DNA of 64,000 bases from Azospirillum thermophilum (GTDB lineage: Bacteria; Pseudomonadota; Alphaproteobacteria; Azospirillales; Azospirillaceae): positions 1 through 64,000 of the forward strand of contig NZ_CP029353.1 of assembly GCF_003130795.1 (NCBI RefSeq), in the 5' to 3' direction. Below, in pieces: positions 45,535-54,715 of the stretch; within the stretch, counting starts at the first letter, position 1, and every line of letters starts with the position of its first letter. The notes beneath the pieces were generated by a model, which searched no databases, was not told where the DNA came from, and worked only from the letters and a program-made list of their open reading frames with translations. The translations under genes were made by a program, and so were the position numbers.

Positions 45535-46773
45535 TCAGCTCCGGTAGCTGCCGTTGATGTCGATGTAGCCGTGGGTCAGGTCGCAGGTCCACACCTTCGC
45601 CTTGCCCTGGCCGATGCCGAGGTCGATGTGGATGTCGATCTCCTTGCCCTTCATGTGGGCGGCGACCGGCGCCTCGTCATAGCCCGGGACCTCCATCCCC
45701 TCGGCGCAGATCAGCGTGCCGCCGACGGTGATCTTGATCAGGTCGCGGTCGGCCCGCTCGCCGGCCCGGCCGATGGCGGCGACGATGCGGCCCCAGTTGG
45801 CGTCCTCGCCCGCCACCGCGGTCTTGACCAGCGGCGAGTTGGCGACGGTCATGCCGATCCTCTTCGCGGCGGCGTCGCTGTCGGCACCCTCCACCGTGAT
45901 GGCGACGAACTTGGTGGCGCCCTCGCCGTCGCGCACGACCTGCAGCGCCAGATCCAGCATCAGATCCTCGAGCGCGGCGCGGAAGCCGGCCAGCCCGGCG
46001 GCGCCGGCGTCGGTCACCGGGGCGTTGCCCGCCTTGCCGGTGGCGAACAGCAGCAGCGTGTCGCTGGTCGAGGTGTCGCCGTCGACCGTGATGGCGTTGA
46101 AGGTGCGCTCGGTGAACTCCGACAGCATCGCCTGCAGCGCCGGGGCGGCGATGGCGGCGTCGGTGAACAGGAAGCCCAGCATCGTCGCCATGTCCGGCGC
46201 GATCATGCCCGAGCCCTTGGCGAAGCCGGCGATGGTCACCGTCGTGCCGCCGATCGTCGCGGTGCGCACCGCCCCCTTGGGGAAGGTGTCGGTGGTCATG
46301 ATGGCGCGGGCGGCCTTCTCCCACGCGGCGCTGTCGGCGGCCAGCGCGGGCACCATGCCCGGCAGGGAGCGGGCGATGGCGTCGGGCGCCAGCGGGATGC
46401 CGATGACGCCGGTGGAGGCGATGTAGACCTCGTCCCCGTCGCAGCCGGCGATCTCGGCGGCGGCCTTGACGGTCGCCTGCACGGTGGCGTCGCCCGCCTT
46501 GCCGGTGAAGGCGTTGGCGTTGCCGGCATTCACCACGACGGCCCGGGCCGAGCCGCGGGGCAGGCTGTCACGGCACCAGACCACCGGGGCCGAGCAGGTC
46601 AGCGAGCGGGTCAGCACCCCGGCCACGCTGGTGCCGGCGTCGAGCACGGCCAGCAGCAGGTCGTCGCGGCCCTTGTAGCGGATGCCGCTGTTCGCGGTGG
46701 CGAGGCGGACCCCCGCCACGGGCGGGAGCGTCGGGAAGGCGGCGGGAGCCAGGGGGGAGACGGTCGTGGCCAT
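45535..46773 (-). CDS. argJ: Bifunctional ornithine acetyltransferase/N-acetylglutamate synthase
   Basis: 412 residues. ArgJ recycles the acetyl group in arginine biosynthesis. The self-cleavage and nucleophile site is KGSGMIAPDMATMLGFLFTD, where the Thr of A-T-M-L becomes the new N-terminus of the beta chain. Other family stretches are VVNAGNANAFTGKAG, NAITVDGDTSTSDTLLLFAT and PLVKTAVAGEDANWGRIVAA. Length is standard. It follows the PpiC-type isomerase gene on the same strand (109 bp). Confidence 0.97.
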   Translation of the reverse strand: MATTVSPLAPAAFPTLPPVAGVRLATANSGIRYKGRDDLLLAVLDAGTSVAGVLTRSLTCSAPVVWCRDSLPRGSARAVVVNAGNANAFTGKAGDATVQATVKAAAEIAGCDGDEVYIASTGVIGIPLAPDAIARSLPGMVPALAADSAAWEKAARAIMTTDTFPKGAVRTATIGGTTVTIAGFAKGSGMIAPDMATMLGFLFTDAAIAAPALQAMLSEFTERTFNAITVDGDTSTSDTLLLFATGKAGNAPVTDAGAAGLAGFRAALEDLMLDLALQVVRDGEGATKFVAITVEGADSDAAAKRIGMTVANSPLVKTAVAGEDANWGRIVAAIGRAGERADRDLIKITVGGTLICAEGMEVPGYDEAPVAAHMKGKEIDIHIDLGIGQGKAKVWTCDLTHGYIDINGSYRS

Positions 46774-46881
46774 GGGTCCGTGTCCGTGCGCAAAGCGTGT
46801 CGGAGAAAGGATGGGGAACAGGCGCAGGCCCGACGCGGCACCGCCCCGGCGGTGGCCGGGGCGGGGCGGTCGGGCGAAGCC

Positions 46882-47820
46882 TTACTTCTTCTTCGGCTCT
46901 TCGGCCTTGGGCGCGGCGTCGGCCGGCTTCGGCTCTTCCTTCGGCATCGGCGAGCCGTCCATCTGGAAGGTCTCGACCGTCGCCTTGGCGCGCAGCTCGT
47001 CCACCAGGGCCGTCACGATGTCCTTGGACAGCGTCTGCTCGAGCTGCGGCTTCACCTCGTCCAGGCCCGGCTGCGGCTGGGTGCGCTTGTCCTCGACCTT
47101 GATGACGTGATAGCCGAACTGGGTCTTCACCGGCTCCTTGCTGATGTCGCCCTTGTTCATGGCGAACGCGGCGTTGGCGAAGGGCTCGACCATCGCGTCC
47201 TTGGTGAAGTAGCCGAGGTCGCCGCCCTGCTGGGCCGCCACCGGGTCCTTCGACTTCTCCTTGGCGAGCTTGGCGAAATCGCCGCCCTTCTTCAGCTCGG
47301 CGATGATGGCCTTGGCCTCATCCTCCTTCTCGACAAGGATATGGGCGGCCTTGACCTCCTCCTGCGGCGGGTTCTGCTTCAGGTAGGCCTGATAGGCATC
47401 GTCCAGCGCCTTCGGGGTGATGCGGGCCTTGATCTCCTTCTGGATGTAGGCGCGCTGGACGGCGCGCTCCTCGGCGCGCTTGATCTCGTCCTTCACCTCG
47501 GGCGTGTCGGCCAGCTTGTCCTTGTAGCCGGCCGAGGCCACCAGCTTGCCGCTGACGAGCTGGTCCAGCACCGCCGGGTAGATCATCTCGATCGGCATCT
47601 GCTGCACCTGCGGCGGCAGCTGCGACACCATGCGGGTGACGTCGGAGCGGTGGATCGCCTCACCGTTGACCCGCGCGACCACCGGATCGGCGGGAGCGGA
47701 CGTGGCGGCCGCCGTGGTCTGGGGCGCCGTGGTCTGGGCTTGGGCCGCCAACGCAATGCCGCAGGCGGTCCCGCAGGACAGCACGGTCAGAAGAGCGGTG
47801 CGGAACACTCGATTCACCAT
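46882..47820 (-). CDS. Periplasmic parvulin-type peptidyl-prolyl isomerase (PpiC/SurA-like)
   Basis: 312 residues with a signal peptide (MVNRVFRTALLTVLSCGTAC ... ALAAQAQ). An N-terminal SurA-like helical region (ARVNGEAIHRSDVTRMVSQL) is followed by a rotamase domain (VKAAHILVEKEDEAKAIIAE, FAKLAKEKSKDPVAAQQGGD, LGYFTKDAMVEPFANAAF, TQFGYHVIKVED) and a Lys/Pro/Ala-rich tail. It folds outer-membrane or secreted proteins. Alphaproteobacteria commonly keep such a gene before argJ. Confidence 0.93.
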   Translation of the reverse strand: MVNRVFRTALLTVLSCGTACGIALAAQAQTTAPQTTAAATSAPADPVVARVNGEAIHRSDVTRMVSQLPPQVQQMPIEMIYPAVLDQLVSGKLVASAGYKDKLADTPEVKDEIKRAEERAVQRAYIQKEIKARITPKALDDAYQAYLKQNPPQEEVKAAHILVEKEDEAKAIIAELKKGGDFAKLAKEKSKDPVAAQQGGDLGYFTKDAMVEPFANAAFAMNKGDISKEPVKTQFGYHVIKVEDKRTQPQPGLDEVKPQLEQTLSKDIVTALVDELRAKATVETFQMDGSPMPKEEPKPADAAPKAEEPKKK

Positions 47821-48136
47821 GACGTATGATTTCCTTCCGGCGGATGAGGGTCGGGTGCCGGGGCCACGACGGAGCCATCCGCCGCCCCGTATCCGGGTCC
47901 GCCGGGATTAAGCATGGCTTCGCCGCACGGGGCAAGGGCTCCCGACGCCCCGCGGGTGCAGCAGGACACGCAATCATGGCAAGGATGCGGCAGGGACGCG
48001 GCAGCGGCGGGAGGCAGGATCCGCCGGGCCGGCTGCCGATGGTTGCGGGACCGCCCAGCCGGTGGTAGGCCATGAGCGTCGATGCCCCCGGGCTTGTGCG
48101 GGGGCGCCGGCTTCTTTCCCGGGAGTCCCTGGCACC
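47821..48136. other. Divergent intergenic region
   Basis: 316 bp between the isomerase gene (minus) and the DUF1289 gene (plus). No gene seen. A hairpin GCCCCC-N10-GGGGGC lies at 48084-48105, shortly before the DUF1289 start. Confidence 0.3.
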
Positions 48137-48334
48137 ATGGCGATCGACGACGATCACGTTCCGTCCCCCTGCGTGAGGCTGTGCACGCTGGACGACGACG
48201 ACGTCTGCGTCGGCTGTTACCGGACGCTGGACGAGATCAAGGCGTGGGGCGGGCTCGACTCGGAGGGCCGCCGCGCCGTGCTCGCCGCGACCGAGCGGCG
48301 GCGCCCGGCCCGGCGGGGCATCTCCTGCAGGTAA
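48137..48334 (+). CDS. DUF1289 domain-containing small protein
   Basis: 65 residues. The cysteine pattern PCVRLCTLDDDDVCVGCYRT, then LDEIKAW, is diagnostic for DUF1289 (P-C-x3-C ... C-x-G-C-x-R-T-x-x-E-I-x-x-W), probably a metal-binding protein of unknown function. Start at ATG 48137; upstream in-frame sequence lacks conservation. Confidence 0.88.
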   Translation: MAIDDDHVPSPCVRLCTLDDDDVCVGCYRTLDEIKAWGGLDSEGRRAVLAATERRRPARRGISCR

Positions 48335-48367
48335 GGATAAGGTCGGCCCGGGGAAGGACCGGCCGGA

Positions 48368-48835
48368 TCAGGCGACGACGTCGCGCAGGGCCACCATGCG
48401 GTCGCGGTCGACGCGGATGCGGTCGAGATGCTGGGCGATCACCGCGGTGACCGGCAGCGGCAGCTCCTTGGCCAGCGCCTCGTCATAGCGGCGCACGCAC
48501 TCGCTCTCGCCCCGCTCCACCTCGTTCAGGATGGCGGCGCGGTCGCGCCCCATCACCGCCGCCCGCAGCTCCAGGAAGAAGCGGTGGGCGCCGCCCAGCA
48601 TGGTGCCGCCGACATCCGGCGCGCCGCCGATCTCCGCCACCAGCCGCTGCAGTTCGCGCACGATGGCGCCGCGCTGGGCGGCCAGATCGTTGAAGAGGGC
48701 TTTCAGGTCGTCCGCACCCGGCACGCCGTCCGACGCCTCCGCGGCGCTCTCCGCCGCCTGGCGGTAGGCTTCGTGGCTGTCCTCGACGATGCGAATGAGG
48801 TCGTTGAGGGTATCGACGATCTCGTCCTTTTCCAT
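48368..48835 (-). CDS. PA2169-type four-helix-bundle protein (DUF2383)
   Basis: 155 residues. The pattern DEIVDTLNDLIRIVEDSHEAYRQA at the start, then GAIVRELQRLVAEIGG, RDRAAILNEVERGESECVRRYDEAL and ITAVIAQHLDRI-like helices match the DUF2383 ferritin-like family (YciF/PA2169 relatives). These proteins are usually stress-induced; biochemical role unknown. A putative EcfG-type promoter lies about 40 bp upstream. Divergent from the DUF892 gene. Confidence 0.85.
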   Translation of the reverse strand: MEKDEIVDTLNDLIRIVEDSHEAYRQAAESAAEASDGVPGADDLKALFNDLAAQRGAIVRELQRLVAEIGGAPDVGGTMLGGAHRFFLELRAAVMGRDRAAILNEVERGESECVRRYDEALAKELPLPVTAVIAQHLDRIRVDRDRMVALRDVVA

Positions 48836-48876
48836 GGCCTGCGCCCTCCCCTGGCGCGAATCCCGTGCCCATCGAA

Positions 48877-48901
48877 AACCTGCGGCTCTGCCGAAGGTTC
48901 C
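48877..48901 (-). promoter_or_regulatory. Putative EcfG (general stress sigma) promoter
   Basis: Minus-strand GGAAC (48897-48901), 17 bp, then GTTTTC (GTT at 48877-48879), about 41 bp upstream of the DUF2383 ATG. GGAAC-N16/17-GTT is the alphaproteobacterial EcfG consensus. The stress-type gene downstream supports the call. Confidence 0.5.
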
Positions 48902-49066
48902 GCAACCGAACCGTTCCGCCTCCAGGATGAGGAGCGGTTCAAAAAGGAGTAGCGAGGAAAAGCGGCAACGGAACGCACCTGCGCCTGTTGAGCGGATCAA
49001 GTGATGCCGGAGCGGGGCCGGTCCCCGTCCCGTGTCGGACCACTTCCGCAACGATGGAGAGTCACC

Positions 49067-49579
49067 GTGGCCAACAGCAAAGACAACCTGATCGACTGGC
49101 TTCGCGACGCCTATGCAATGGAGAGCCAGGCGGTCGAGATGCTGGAGCGGCAGGCCGAACGCATCAAGAGCTACCCGGACGTGCTGGCCAAGGTGCAGGA
49201 GCACATCCAGGTGTCCAACCGCCAGGCCGACCGCCTGAAGCAGTCGCTGCAGCGGCTGGGCGCCGACACCTCGGCGATCAAGACCGGCATCGCCATGCTG
49301 ATGGGCAATGCCCAGTCGCTGTCCGGCATCGTGGTCGGCGACGAGATCGTGAAGGCCGGCATCTTCAACTATGCCTTCGAGCATTTCGAGATCGCCAACT
49401 ACCGCTCGCTGATCGCCGCCGCCGAAAGCTGCGGCGAGACGGAGATCGCCGGCCTGCTGAAGCAGAGCCTGGACGAGGAGCTGGAGATGGCCGGCTGGCT
49501 GGAACAGCGCCTGCCGCAGCTGACCAAGACCTATCTGGAGCGCAAGGACGCCACCTCGACGGCCGAAGCCAAGCGCTGA
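49067..49579 (+). CDS. Ferritin-like DUF892 (YciE-type) protein
   Basis: 170 residues from GTG 49067, with GGAG about 9 bp upstream. The start DNLIDWLRDAYAMESQAVEM, then PDVLAKVQEHIQVSNRQADR and VKAGIFNYAFEHFEIANYRS, match DUF892, a ferritin-like four-helix bundle with Glu/His metal ligands (E19, E/H in later helices). The family is linked to general stress responses. It is divergent from the DUF2383 gene, and together they form a small stress module. Confidence 0.88.
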   Translation: MANSKDNLIDWLRDAYAMESQAVEMLERQAERIKSYPDVLAKVQEHIQVSNRQADRLKQSLQRLGADTSAIKTGIAMLMGNAQSLSGIVVGDEIVKAGIFNYAFEHFEIANYRSLIAAAESCGETEIAGLLKQSLDEELEMAGWLEQRLPQLTKTYLERKDATSTAEAKR

Positions 49580-50243
49580 TCGCCAGGCCGCGGCGAGCAT
49601 CGGGCACCGGAGCCATCCGGTGCCCGGGCGCCCGCCCCGACAGGCGGGATGCGGCGCGCGCGATGACGGGTCTGTAAGGGAGCCGCGCCTGCGGCTCGCC
49701 CAACGGCGGATTTCTGCCACTTTTTATATTGCAATTGCGAAACCCGGCCCGTCCGGCACCGCCGACGGCCGGCGCCCGCCCCCTGCCCCGACGGTATACC
49801 CCGTGGGAGGCGGGGCGCCTCGTTGTGTCCGATGCGCAACAGCGGATGCAGCAGGCAATTCGCCGAAATCCCTGCAAACTTCCCGCAAACTTCCGGGCGA
49901 TCTCGACGAAAATGCAACGGAACCCCGTAGATGTTGCACATCTGCCACGAGACCTGGACGACGGTTGACCGCATAGCCGGTGAAAATCCCGGGGAACCTT
50001 TGCCAAATCCAAGGAATTCCAGGCTTTTCCGACCGTTCACCGTCGCCGGGCATACCCCCGCCGAGGGGGAGATGGCAGTTTTCCTACCCGTTCGTGACGT
50101 TGGATTCACGGCAGGGGCCGGTCATTCTCCCGGCCGGCAAGGTTTGGAGCTTGACCGCGGCAAATCGGACTCAGCAGTGGGGGAGCCGGAGTTTCGCGGT
50201 CGTCGACGAACCCAGGGAATCACCAACAGGGGAAGCCGGTGCC
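49580..50243. other. 664-bp region without a recognised gene
   Basis: No frame looks coding. There is an AT-rich spot at 49718-49740 (CCACTTTTTATATTGCAATT), which could be a promoter, and further less GC-rich sequence up to about 50100. No tRNA or clear terminator is seen. Confidence 0.3.
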
Positions 50244-50645
50244 ATGACCACGTCCCGCGCACAGACCACCGCCACGACCGCCGCCACCCAGTCGGACGCC
50301 CGGACCGGGGCTGCCGCCGGGGCCGATCCGGCCGATGGGGTGCCTGCTGCCGCGGCGACCGGCGGGCAGCAGGCACCGCGGGCGACGCCCCCTTCGGCGC
50401 CCTGCCAGCCGGCCGCGGTCCAGCACCCGCTGGCGGCGGAGGCCGCGGTGAAGCCCAAGCAGCAGATCTGCTGCCATTGCGGCAAGCCGGTACGCCCGGG
50501 CGAGCCGCATTGGGCCGGCGACCTGGAAAACCGTCCCTGGCACTATGGCTGCGCGGAGAAGGCCGGGCTTACGATGCCCTGGTTCCTGATGCGCCAGCGC
50601 GGGCGTCCTGCTTCGGGCCTGACCAAGCGCAATCGTCGGGACTGA
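50244..50645 (+). CDS. Hypothetical protein with LIM-like zinc-binding motif
   Basis: 133 residues from ATG 50244 (GGGGAAG about 8 bp upstream). The first about 70 residues are Ala/Thr/Pro-rich and probably disordered. The C-terminal module CCHCGKPVRPGEPHWAGDLE, followed by RPWHYGCAEKAGL, has C-x2-C ... H-x2-C, a treble-clef or LIM-like zinc site. The tail is basic (GLTKRNRRD). Function unknown; perhaps nucleic-acid or protein binding. Confidence 0.65.
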   Translation: MTTSRAQTTATTAATQSDARTGAAAGADPADGVPAAAATGGQQAPRATPPSAPCQPAAVQHPLAAEAAVKPKQQICCHCGKPVRPGEPHWAGDLENRPWHYGCAEKAGLTMPWFLMRQRGRPASGLTKRNRRD

Positions 50646-50865
50646 CGGACTCGTCGCGGCGCGATCCGGCAAGGGTGCGCGCCGTCTCCCGGCCGCGGCG
50701 GAACGCCTCCTGCTCCGCCGCCGCGATCGCTTCGGCCAGATGCCGCTCGAAATCGCGCTCCACCACCACGGAAAACAGGTCGATCCGGAAATTCGCCCGC
50801 AGCGCGCGGCTGAGCCGCCTGGCGCGCTGTTCCGCCGTCATGGCTGGACCCTGTGCCGGTTTCAT
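50569..50865 (-). CDS. Small hypothetical protein
   Basis: 98 residues. FRIDLFSVVVERDFERHLAE, then AIAAAEQEAFRRGRETA, looks like a real amphipathic helix-rich protein. No family recognised. Its 3' end overlaps the zinc-motif gene by 77 bp in opposite orientation, so its ending, or the gene itself, is uncertain. A shorter start at 50841 is possible. Confidence 0.4.
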   Translation of the reverse strand: MKPAQGPAMTAEQRARRLSRALRANFRIDLFSVVVERDFERHLAEAIAAAEQEAFRRGRETARTLAGSRRDESVSPDDCAWSGPKQDARAGASGTRAS

Positions 50866-51092
50866 GATCGCCCCCCTGCGCTTTCCCGTGATGCCGCCGG
50901 TTTCAAGCCTAAAGGGTCACCCGCCTCGCACAACGGCGTGACCGGGCGGACGGGCCGGCGCAATCGGACTATACGAAGGGGTTATGCGGACGGGGTGCCG
51001 CCCTCCGCCGCGCCGTGGACGCAGGCCCGATCCGGCAGGGCGGAAACAGGCGGAAAGAAAAGCGCCAGTCGAAGCGAAGCCCGGAAACGACG

Positions 51093-51116
51093 AAGCCCGG
51101 CACTGAGGCCGGGCTT
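51093..51116 (-). terminator. Hairpin terminator near tRNA-Arg
   Basis: AAGCCCGGC-N6-GCCGGGCTT perfect stem, about 30 bp past the tRNA-Arg 3' end. The T-run is weak on the minus side (CGTCGTTT); on the plus side TTTCGT follows. Confidence 0.55.
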
Positions 51117-51147
51117 TCGTATCGTCATCGTCAAGCTTTGGAGAAGG

Positions 51148-51224
51148 TGGCGCGCCCGAGAAGATTCGAACTCCTAACCCTCAGATCCGTAGTCTGATGC
51201 TCTATCCAGTTGAGCTACGGGCGC
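51148..51224 (-). tRNA. tRNA-Arg(ACG)
   Basis: 77 nt with encoded CCA. Acceptor GCGCCCG pairs with CGGGCGC. Anticodon stem TCAGA/TCTGA encloses loop CTACGGA, anticodon ACG (probably edited to ICG). T-arm GTTCGAAT is normal. Confidence 0.95.
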
Positions 51225-51443
51225 ATCCTTCTTTGCTTGCTCTCGACTTCGGCGTTTGGCGCCTCGCGTCGAGGCCGTCTATGTACTGAATTCCGACCGG
51301 GGGCGCAAGCACTTTTTTTCATTTTTTTGGCGGCGGGCGATTTTTCCTCCCCGGCCCCCGGAGGCGAGGCGCGGCCCGGTCGCATTGCCGGGGGCACGGC
51401 CATAGGCTATAAGCGGATCAGCATCTTTTCGGAGTTCCCACCT

Positions 51444-51944
51444 GTGTCTGAAGCCGCTCCCTTCAACAAGCACTTCCCCGTCTCCTGGGAAGAGTTGCAC
51501 CGCAACGCCAAGGCGCTGGCCTGGCGCCTGATCGACAAGGGCCCGTGGAAGGGCATCATCGCGGTGACCCGCGGTGGGCTGGTCCCGGCCGCGATCATCG
51601 CGCGCGAGCTGGAAATCCGCCTGATCGACACCGTCTGCGTGTCCAGCTACGACCACCAGCAGCAGCGCAACGCGACGGTGCTGAAGGGCGTGGACGCCTC
51701 CGGCGCCGGCGACGGCGAGGGCTGGCTGATCGTCGACGACCTGGTCGACACCGGCAAGACCGCCGACATCGTGCGCAAGATGCTGCCCAAGGCGCATTTC
51801 GCCACCGTCTATGCCAAGCCGGCCGGCCGGCCGCTGGTCGACACCTTCATCACCGAGGTGAGCCAGGACACCTGGATCCACTTCCCCTGGGACATCGAGC
51901 TGCAGTTCTCCCAGCCGATCGCCAAGCAGTTCCGCAACGGCTGA
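51444..51944 (+). CDS. gpt: Xanthine phosphoribosyltransferase (XGPRT)
   Basis: 166 residues from GTG 51444. PRPP-binding motif [20 protein letters not shown]. The N-terminal part [20 protein letters not shown] and [20 protein letters not shown] are typical of Gpt, which salvages xanthine and guanine. The C-terminal [12 protein letters not shown] matches the family. Length is close to E. coli Gpt. GGAG lies about 10 bp before the GTG; the reading frame is open far upstream, but only this start fits the family. Confidence 0.94.
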   Translation: MSEAAPFNKHFPVSWEELHRNAKALAWRLIDKGPWKGIIAVTRGGLVPAAIIARELEIRLIDTVCVSSYDHQQQRNATVLKGVDASGAGDGEGWLIVDDLVDTGKTADIVRKMLPKAHFATVYAKPAGRPLVDTFITEVSQDTWIHFPWDIELQFSQPIAKQFRNG

Positions 51945-51969
51945 CCGCCGGGTCCGGCACCACGGCGAC

Positions 51970-52003
51970 GGGGCGTGTCCTCCCAACCGGGATGACACGC
52001 CCC
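51970..52003 (+). terminator. Rho-independent terminator of gpt
   Basis: GGGGCGTGTC-N14-GACACGCCCC stem followed by GTTTCACTTT, 25 bp after the gpt stop. Confidence 0.75.
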
Positions 52004-52162
52004 GTTTCACTTTGACACGTATCGTTACGCCAAAATTAACCCATCGAAAGTTACAAGGGGTTCGATCGTTCGCCCGCGATCCATCGCGGCCGATCCCCGT
52101 CCGGGGCTGCCAGCCCCCGCCCGGACGCCCGCCCGCAACGCCAGCATGGCCATTGTGCTCGC

Positions 52163-53785
52163 ATGACCGAAGAGTCTCAGGACCCGCTGCGCAGCAAGAT
52201 CGACGAGCTGGTCTCTCGCCTGCCGTCCAGCTTCGTCTACAGCCTGCTGAGCGAGATCGAAGGCATGGACGGGGAGCCGACCGAGCGGGTCCGCCTCGTC
52301 CGCCAGTACGTCATCGAGTATCTGAACCGCCAGCGCACCAACCGCGCCCGGCGCCTGTTCACCAGCCTGTTCGAAGCCTTCCTGACCGACGACGACGCGC
52401 TCTACCATGCCGGCGGCGCCGTTCCCGGCATGCTGCAGCGGGTGGACATCGGCGCCCTGTGGGAGGTGCTGAGCCGCGACGCCTTCCCCCTGCTGGCGGT
52501 CGAGGCGCAGGAGATGCTGGACGAGATGGCGCGCTCCGACGTCATCGACCGGGTGCTGCGCTCGCCCGTCGCGGGGGTCCTGCGCGAGCGCATGCGGGCC
52601 GGCGCGCTGAAGCATCTGGACGGCCTCTTCGCCAACCGCAAGGCGCTGGACGAGACGGTCGCCGCCCTGTCGCGCAACCGGCCGCGCCGCACCCGGCTGA
52701 TGTCGGGGTTCCTCGACAAGACGCCGCCGGTCGATCCCTCCACGCTGCAGCTCATGCGGCTGGTCCTGACCGGGGCGGAAAGCAGCATGAAGGCGGTGGC
52801 CGAGAAGCTGGAGGGCTTCTCCGCCATCCCCGCCGGCGACCGCGAGCGGGAGCGCATGGCCGACGGCCTGCTGGCCGCGGTGGAGAACCTGCGCGAGCGC
52901 TGCGGCGAGGAGGCGGCGCTGCTGCTTCCCCTGTCGGTGCTGACGGTCAAGCGCAACTACGGCGTCGTGGCGCTCTACATCCGGCAGAGCGGGGTCGATT
53001 TCGGCCGCGGCGATCCGGTGACGGCGGCGCTGACCGCGCATTTCCTGGGCGTCATCCGCGCCCTGACCGCGGCGCTGACCGTCATCCTGAAGCTGAACGA
53101 CCGGGTTCCCGGCTCCGCCATCCGCCCCAGCGGCAAGGAGAAGGCGCGGGTCGAGATGCTGATGCAGCGCCTGTCGCAGCTGATCCACGCCGTCGCCGCC
53201 AGCGGCATGATCGAGGACCGGCGCAGCGAGCCCGTCTTCCGCAACGCCTGGCAGACCGCCAGCAAGCTGATCGGCTCGCGCGTCGCCGCAGTGGCGATGG
53301 AACGCACCGGGCAGGCCGCCGCCTCGCGCCGCGGACCGGTCGGCGACCATGCCGACGTCGTCTGGCTCGACCGCCTGGTCTGGACCTGGCAGGACATGGC
53401 GCGCGACTTCGGGTTCGAGACCTACGACCTCGTGAAGTGGCGCGAGACGCTGCTGGAGGAGTTGCGCGCCAACGTCGAGAAGGCGATGAAGTTCGAGGAC
53501 ACCGACCCGCTGGACGAGCGCATGGAGCATCTGCTGCGCATCAACCGGCTGAGCGGCGTGTTCGGCCAGTGCATCAGCGCCTGGATCCCGACCTTCAGCC
53601 ACAACATGGTCCGCCTGCTCTCCCACCGGCTGGAGCATGCCGCGGAGATGGCGGAGGACGAGCGCGCCATCGTCGACGACCTCGTCGCCACCGCCCGCAC
53701 CGAGGTGGGCAAGTCGCGCTACTGGAAAAGCCACGAACTGATGGACCTGATCGAGCTGGCCGACCGGGTCCGCGCCGCGCAGTAG
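52163..53785 (+). CDS. Hypothetical all-helical protein
   Basis: 540 residues. I do not recognise the family. The protein is almost entirely charged amphipathic helix, with no signal peptide or membrane segment, so it is cytosolic. Notable conserved-looking stretches are LVRQYVIEYLNRQRTNRARR, AALLLPLSVLTVKRNYGVVA and FGQCISAWIPTFSHNMVRLL. It stands alone between gpt (same strand, with a terminator between) and a convergent ABC transporter operon. The coding bias is strong, so it is a real gene. Confidence 0.82.
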   Translation: MTEESQDPLRSKIDELVSRLPSSFVYSLLSEIEGMDGEPTERVRLVRQYVIEYLNRQRTNRARRLFTSLFEAFLTDDDALYHAGGAVPGMLQRVDIGALWEVLSRDAFPLLAVEAQEMLDEMARSDVIDRVLRSPVAGVLRERMRAGALKHLDGLFANRKALDETVAALSRNRPRRTRLMSGFLDKTPPVDPSTLQLMRLVLTGAESSMKAVAEKLEGFSAIPAGDRERERMADGLLAAVENLRERCGEEAALLLPLSVLTVKRNYGVVALYIRQSGVDFGRGDPVTAALTAHFLGVIRALTAALTVILKLNDRVPGSAIRPSGKEKARVEMLMQRLSQLIHAVAASGMIEDRRSEPVFRNAWQTASKLIGSRVAAVAMERTGQAAASRRGPVGDHADVVWLDRLVWTWQDMARDFGFETYDLVKWRETLLEELRANVEKAMKFEDTDPLDERMEHLLRINRLSGVFGQCISAWIPTFSHNMVRLLSHRLEHAAEMAEDERAIVDDLVATARTEVGKSRYWKSHELMDLIELADRVRAAQ

Positions 53786-53860
53786 CCGCCGGGGGCGGCG
53801 CGGGCGGCTTGCCGGCGCCGCGCGATCCGCGAAAGCCGGGCCGTCCCGAACGGCCTCCTC

Positions 53861-54715
53861 CTACAGCACGCCCGACGTCCGGTGCCGCGGGTCGAGCAGG
53901 TCGCGCAGGCCGTCGCCCAGCAGGTTCAGCCCCAGCACCGACAGCGCGATCGCCACGCCGGGGAAGACCGCCTGCAGGGGGTTGGTGAACAGGAAGGTCT
54001 GCGCGTCCCCCAGCATCTTGCCCCAGCTCGGGCTCGGCGGCTGGATGCCGAGGCCGAGGTAGCTCAGCGCCGCCTCGTTGACGATGGCGACGGCGAACAG
54101 CACGGTCGCCTGCACCACCACGACGCCGGCGACGTTGGGCAGCACGTGGACCAGCGTCACCGACAGCGGTCCGCGCCCCAGCGCCAGCGCCGCCCGCACG
54201 AACTCCCGCCGCCACACCGCCAGCGCCGCCCCGCGGGTCACCCGCGCCAGCACGGCCGCGTTGAACAGCGCCAGCGCCAGCACGACGTTGACCGCCCCCG
54301 CCCCCAGCACCGCGGTCAGCAGGATCGCCGTCAGCACCGCCGGGAACGCGAAGACGAGATCGCCCATGCGGGCCACCGCCTCGTCCCCCCAGCGCCCGGC
54401 CGCGGCGGCGAGCAGCCCCAGCGGCACGCCGGCCGCGGCGCCGAGAGCGACCGCCGCCGCCCCGACCGCCAGCGAGTTGCGCGCGCCGACCATGATCATC
54501 GACAGCACGTCGCGGCCGAAATGATCGGTGCCGAGCCAGTGTTCCGCCGATGGTCCGCGCAGCCGGGCGAGCACGCGCACCTGCTCCGCCGGGAAGGGGG
54601 TCCAGGCGAGCGACAGCAGCGCCACCCCGACCACCAGCCCGGTCAGCACGGCCCCCAGCAGCAGCGGAGCCGGCAGGCGGCGCAAGCTGCGGATCAGGAG
54701 CAGGGTGCGGATCAT
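53861..54715 (-). CDS. Dipeptide/oligopeptide ABC transporter permease (DppC type)
   Basis: 284 residues with six hydrophobic segments. It contains LGTDHFGRDVLSMIMVGARNSL, the DppC periplasmic signature, and the EAA-type region MVREF-like ALAVWRREFVRAALALGRGP. The C-terminus (LNLLGDGLRDLLDPRHRTSG) is characteristic. Its ATG overlaps the DppB-type stop (4 bp). No ATPase genes follow within the window, so they may be elsewhere. Confidence 0.93.
   Translation of the reverse strand: MIRTLLLIRSLRRLPAPLLLGAVLTGLVVGVALLSLAWTPFPAEQVRVLARLRGPSAEHWLGTDHFGRDVLSMIMVGARNSLAVGAAAVALGAAAGVPLGLLAAAAGRWGDEAVARMGDLVFAFPAVLTAILLTAVLGAGAVNVVLALALFNAAVLARVTRGAALAVWRREFVRAALALGRGPLSVTLVHVLPNVAGVVVVQATVLFAVAIVNEAALSYLGLGIQPPSPSWGKMLGDAQTFLFTNPLQAVFPGVAIALSVLGLNLLGDGLRDLLDPRHRTSGVL

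Noticed and set aside
45454..47829. Plus-strand open frame of 791 codons opposite argJ and the isomerase gene
   Set aside because: Both genes on the minus strand are clear; the plus frame has no recognisable protein.
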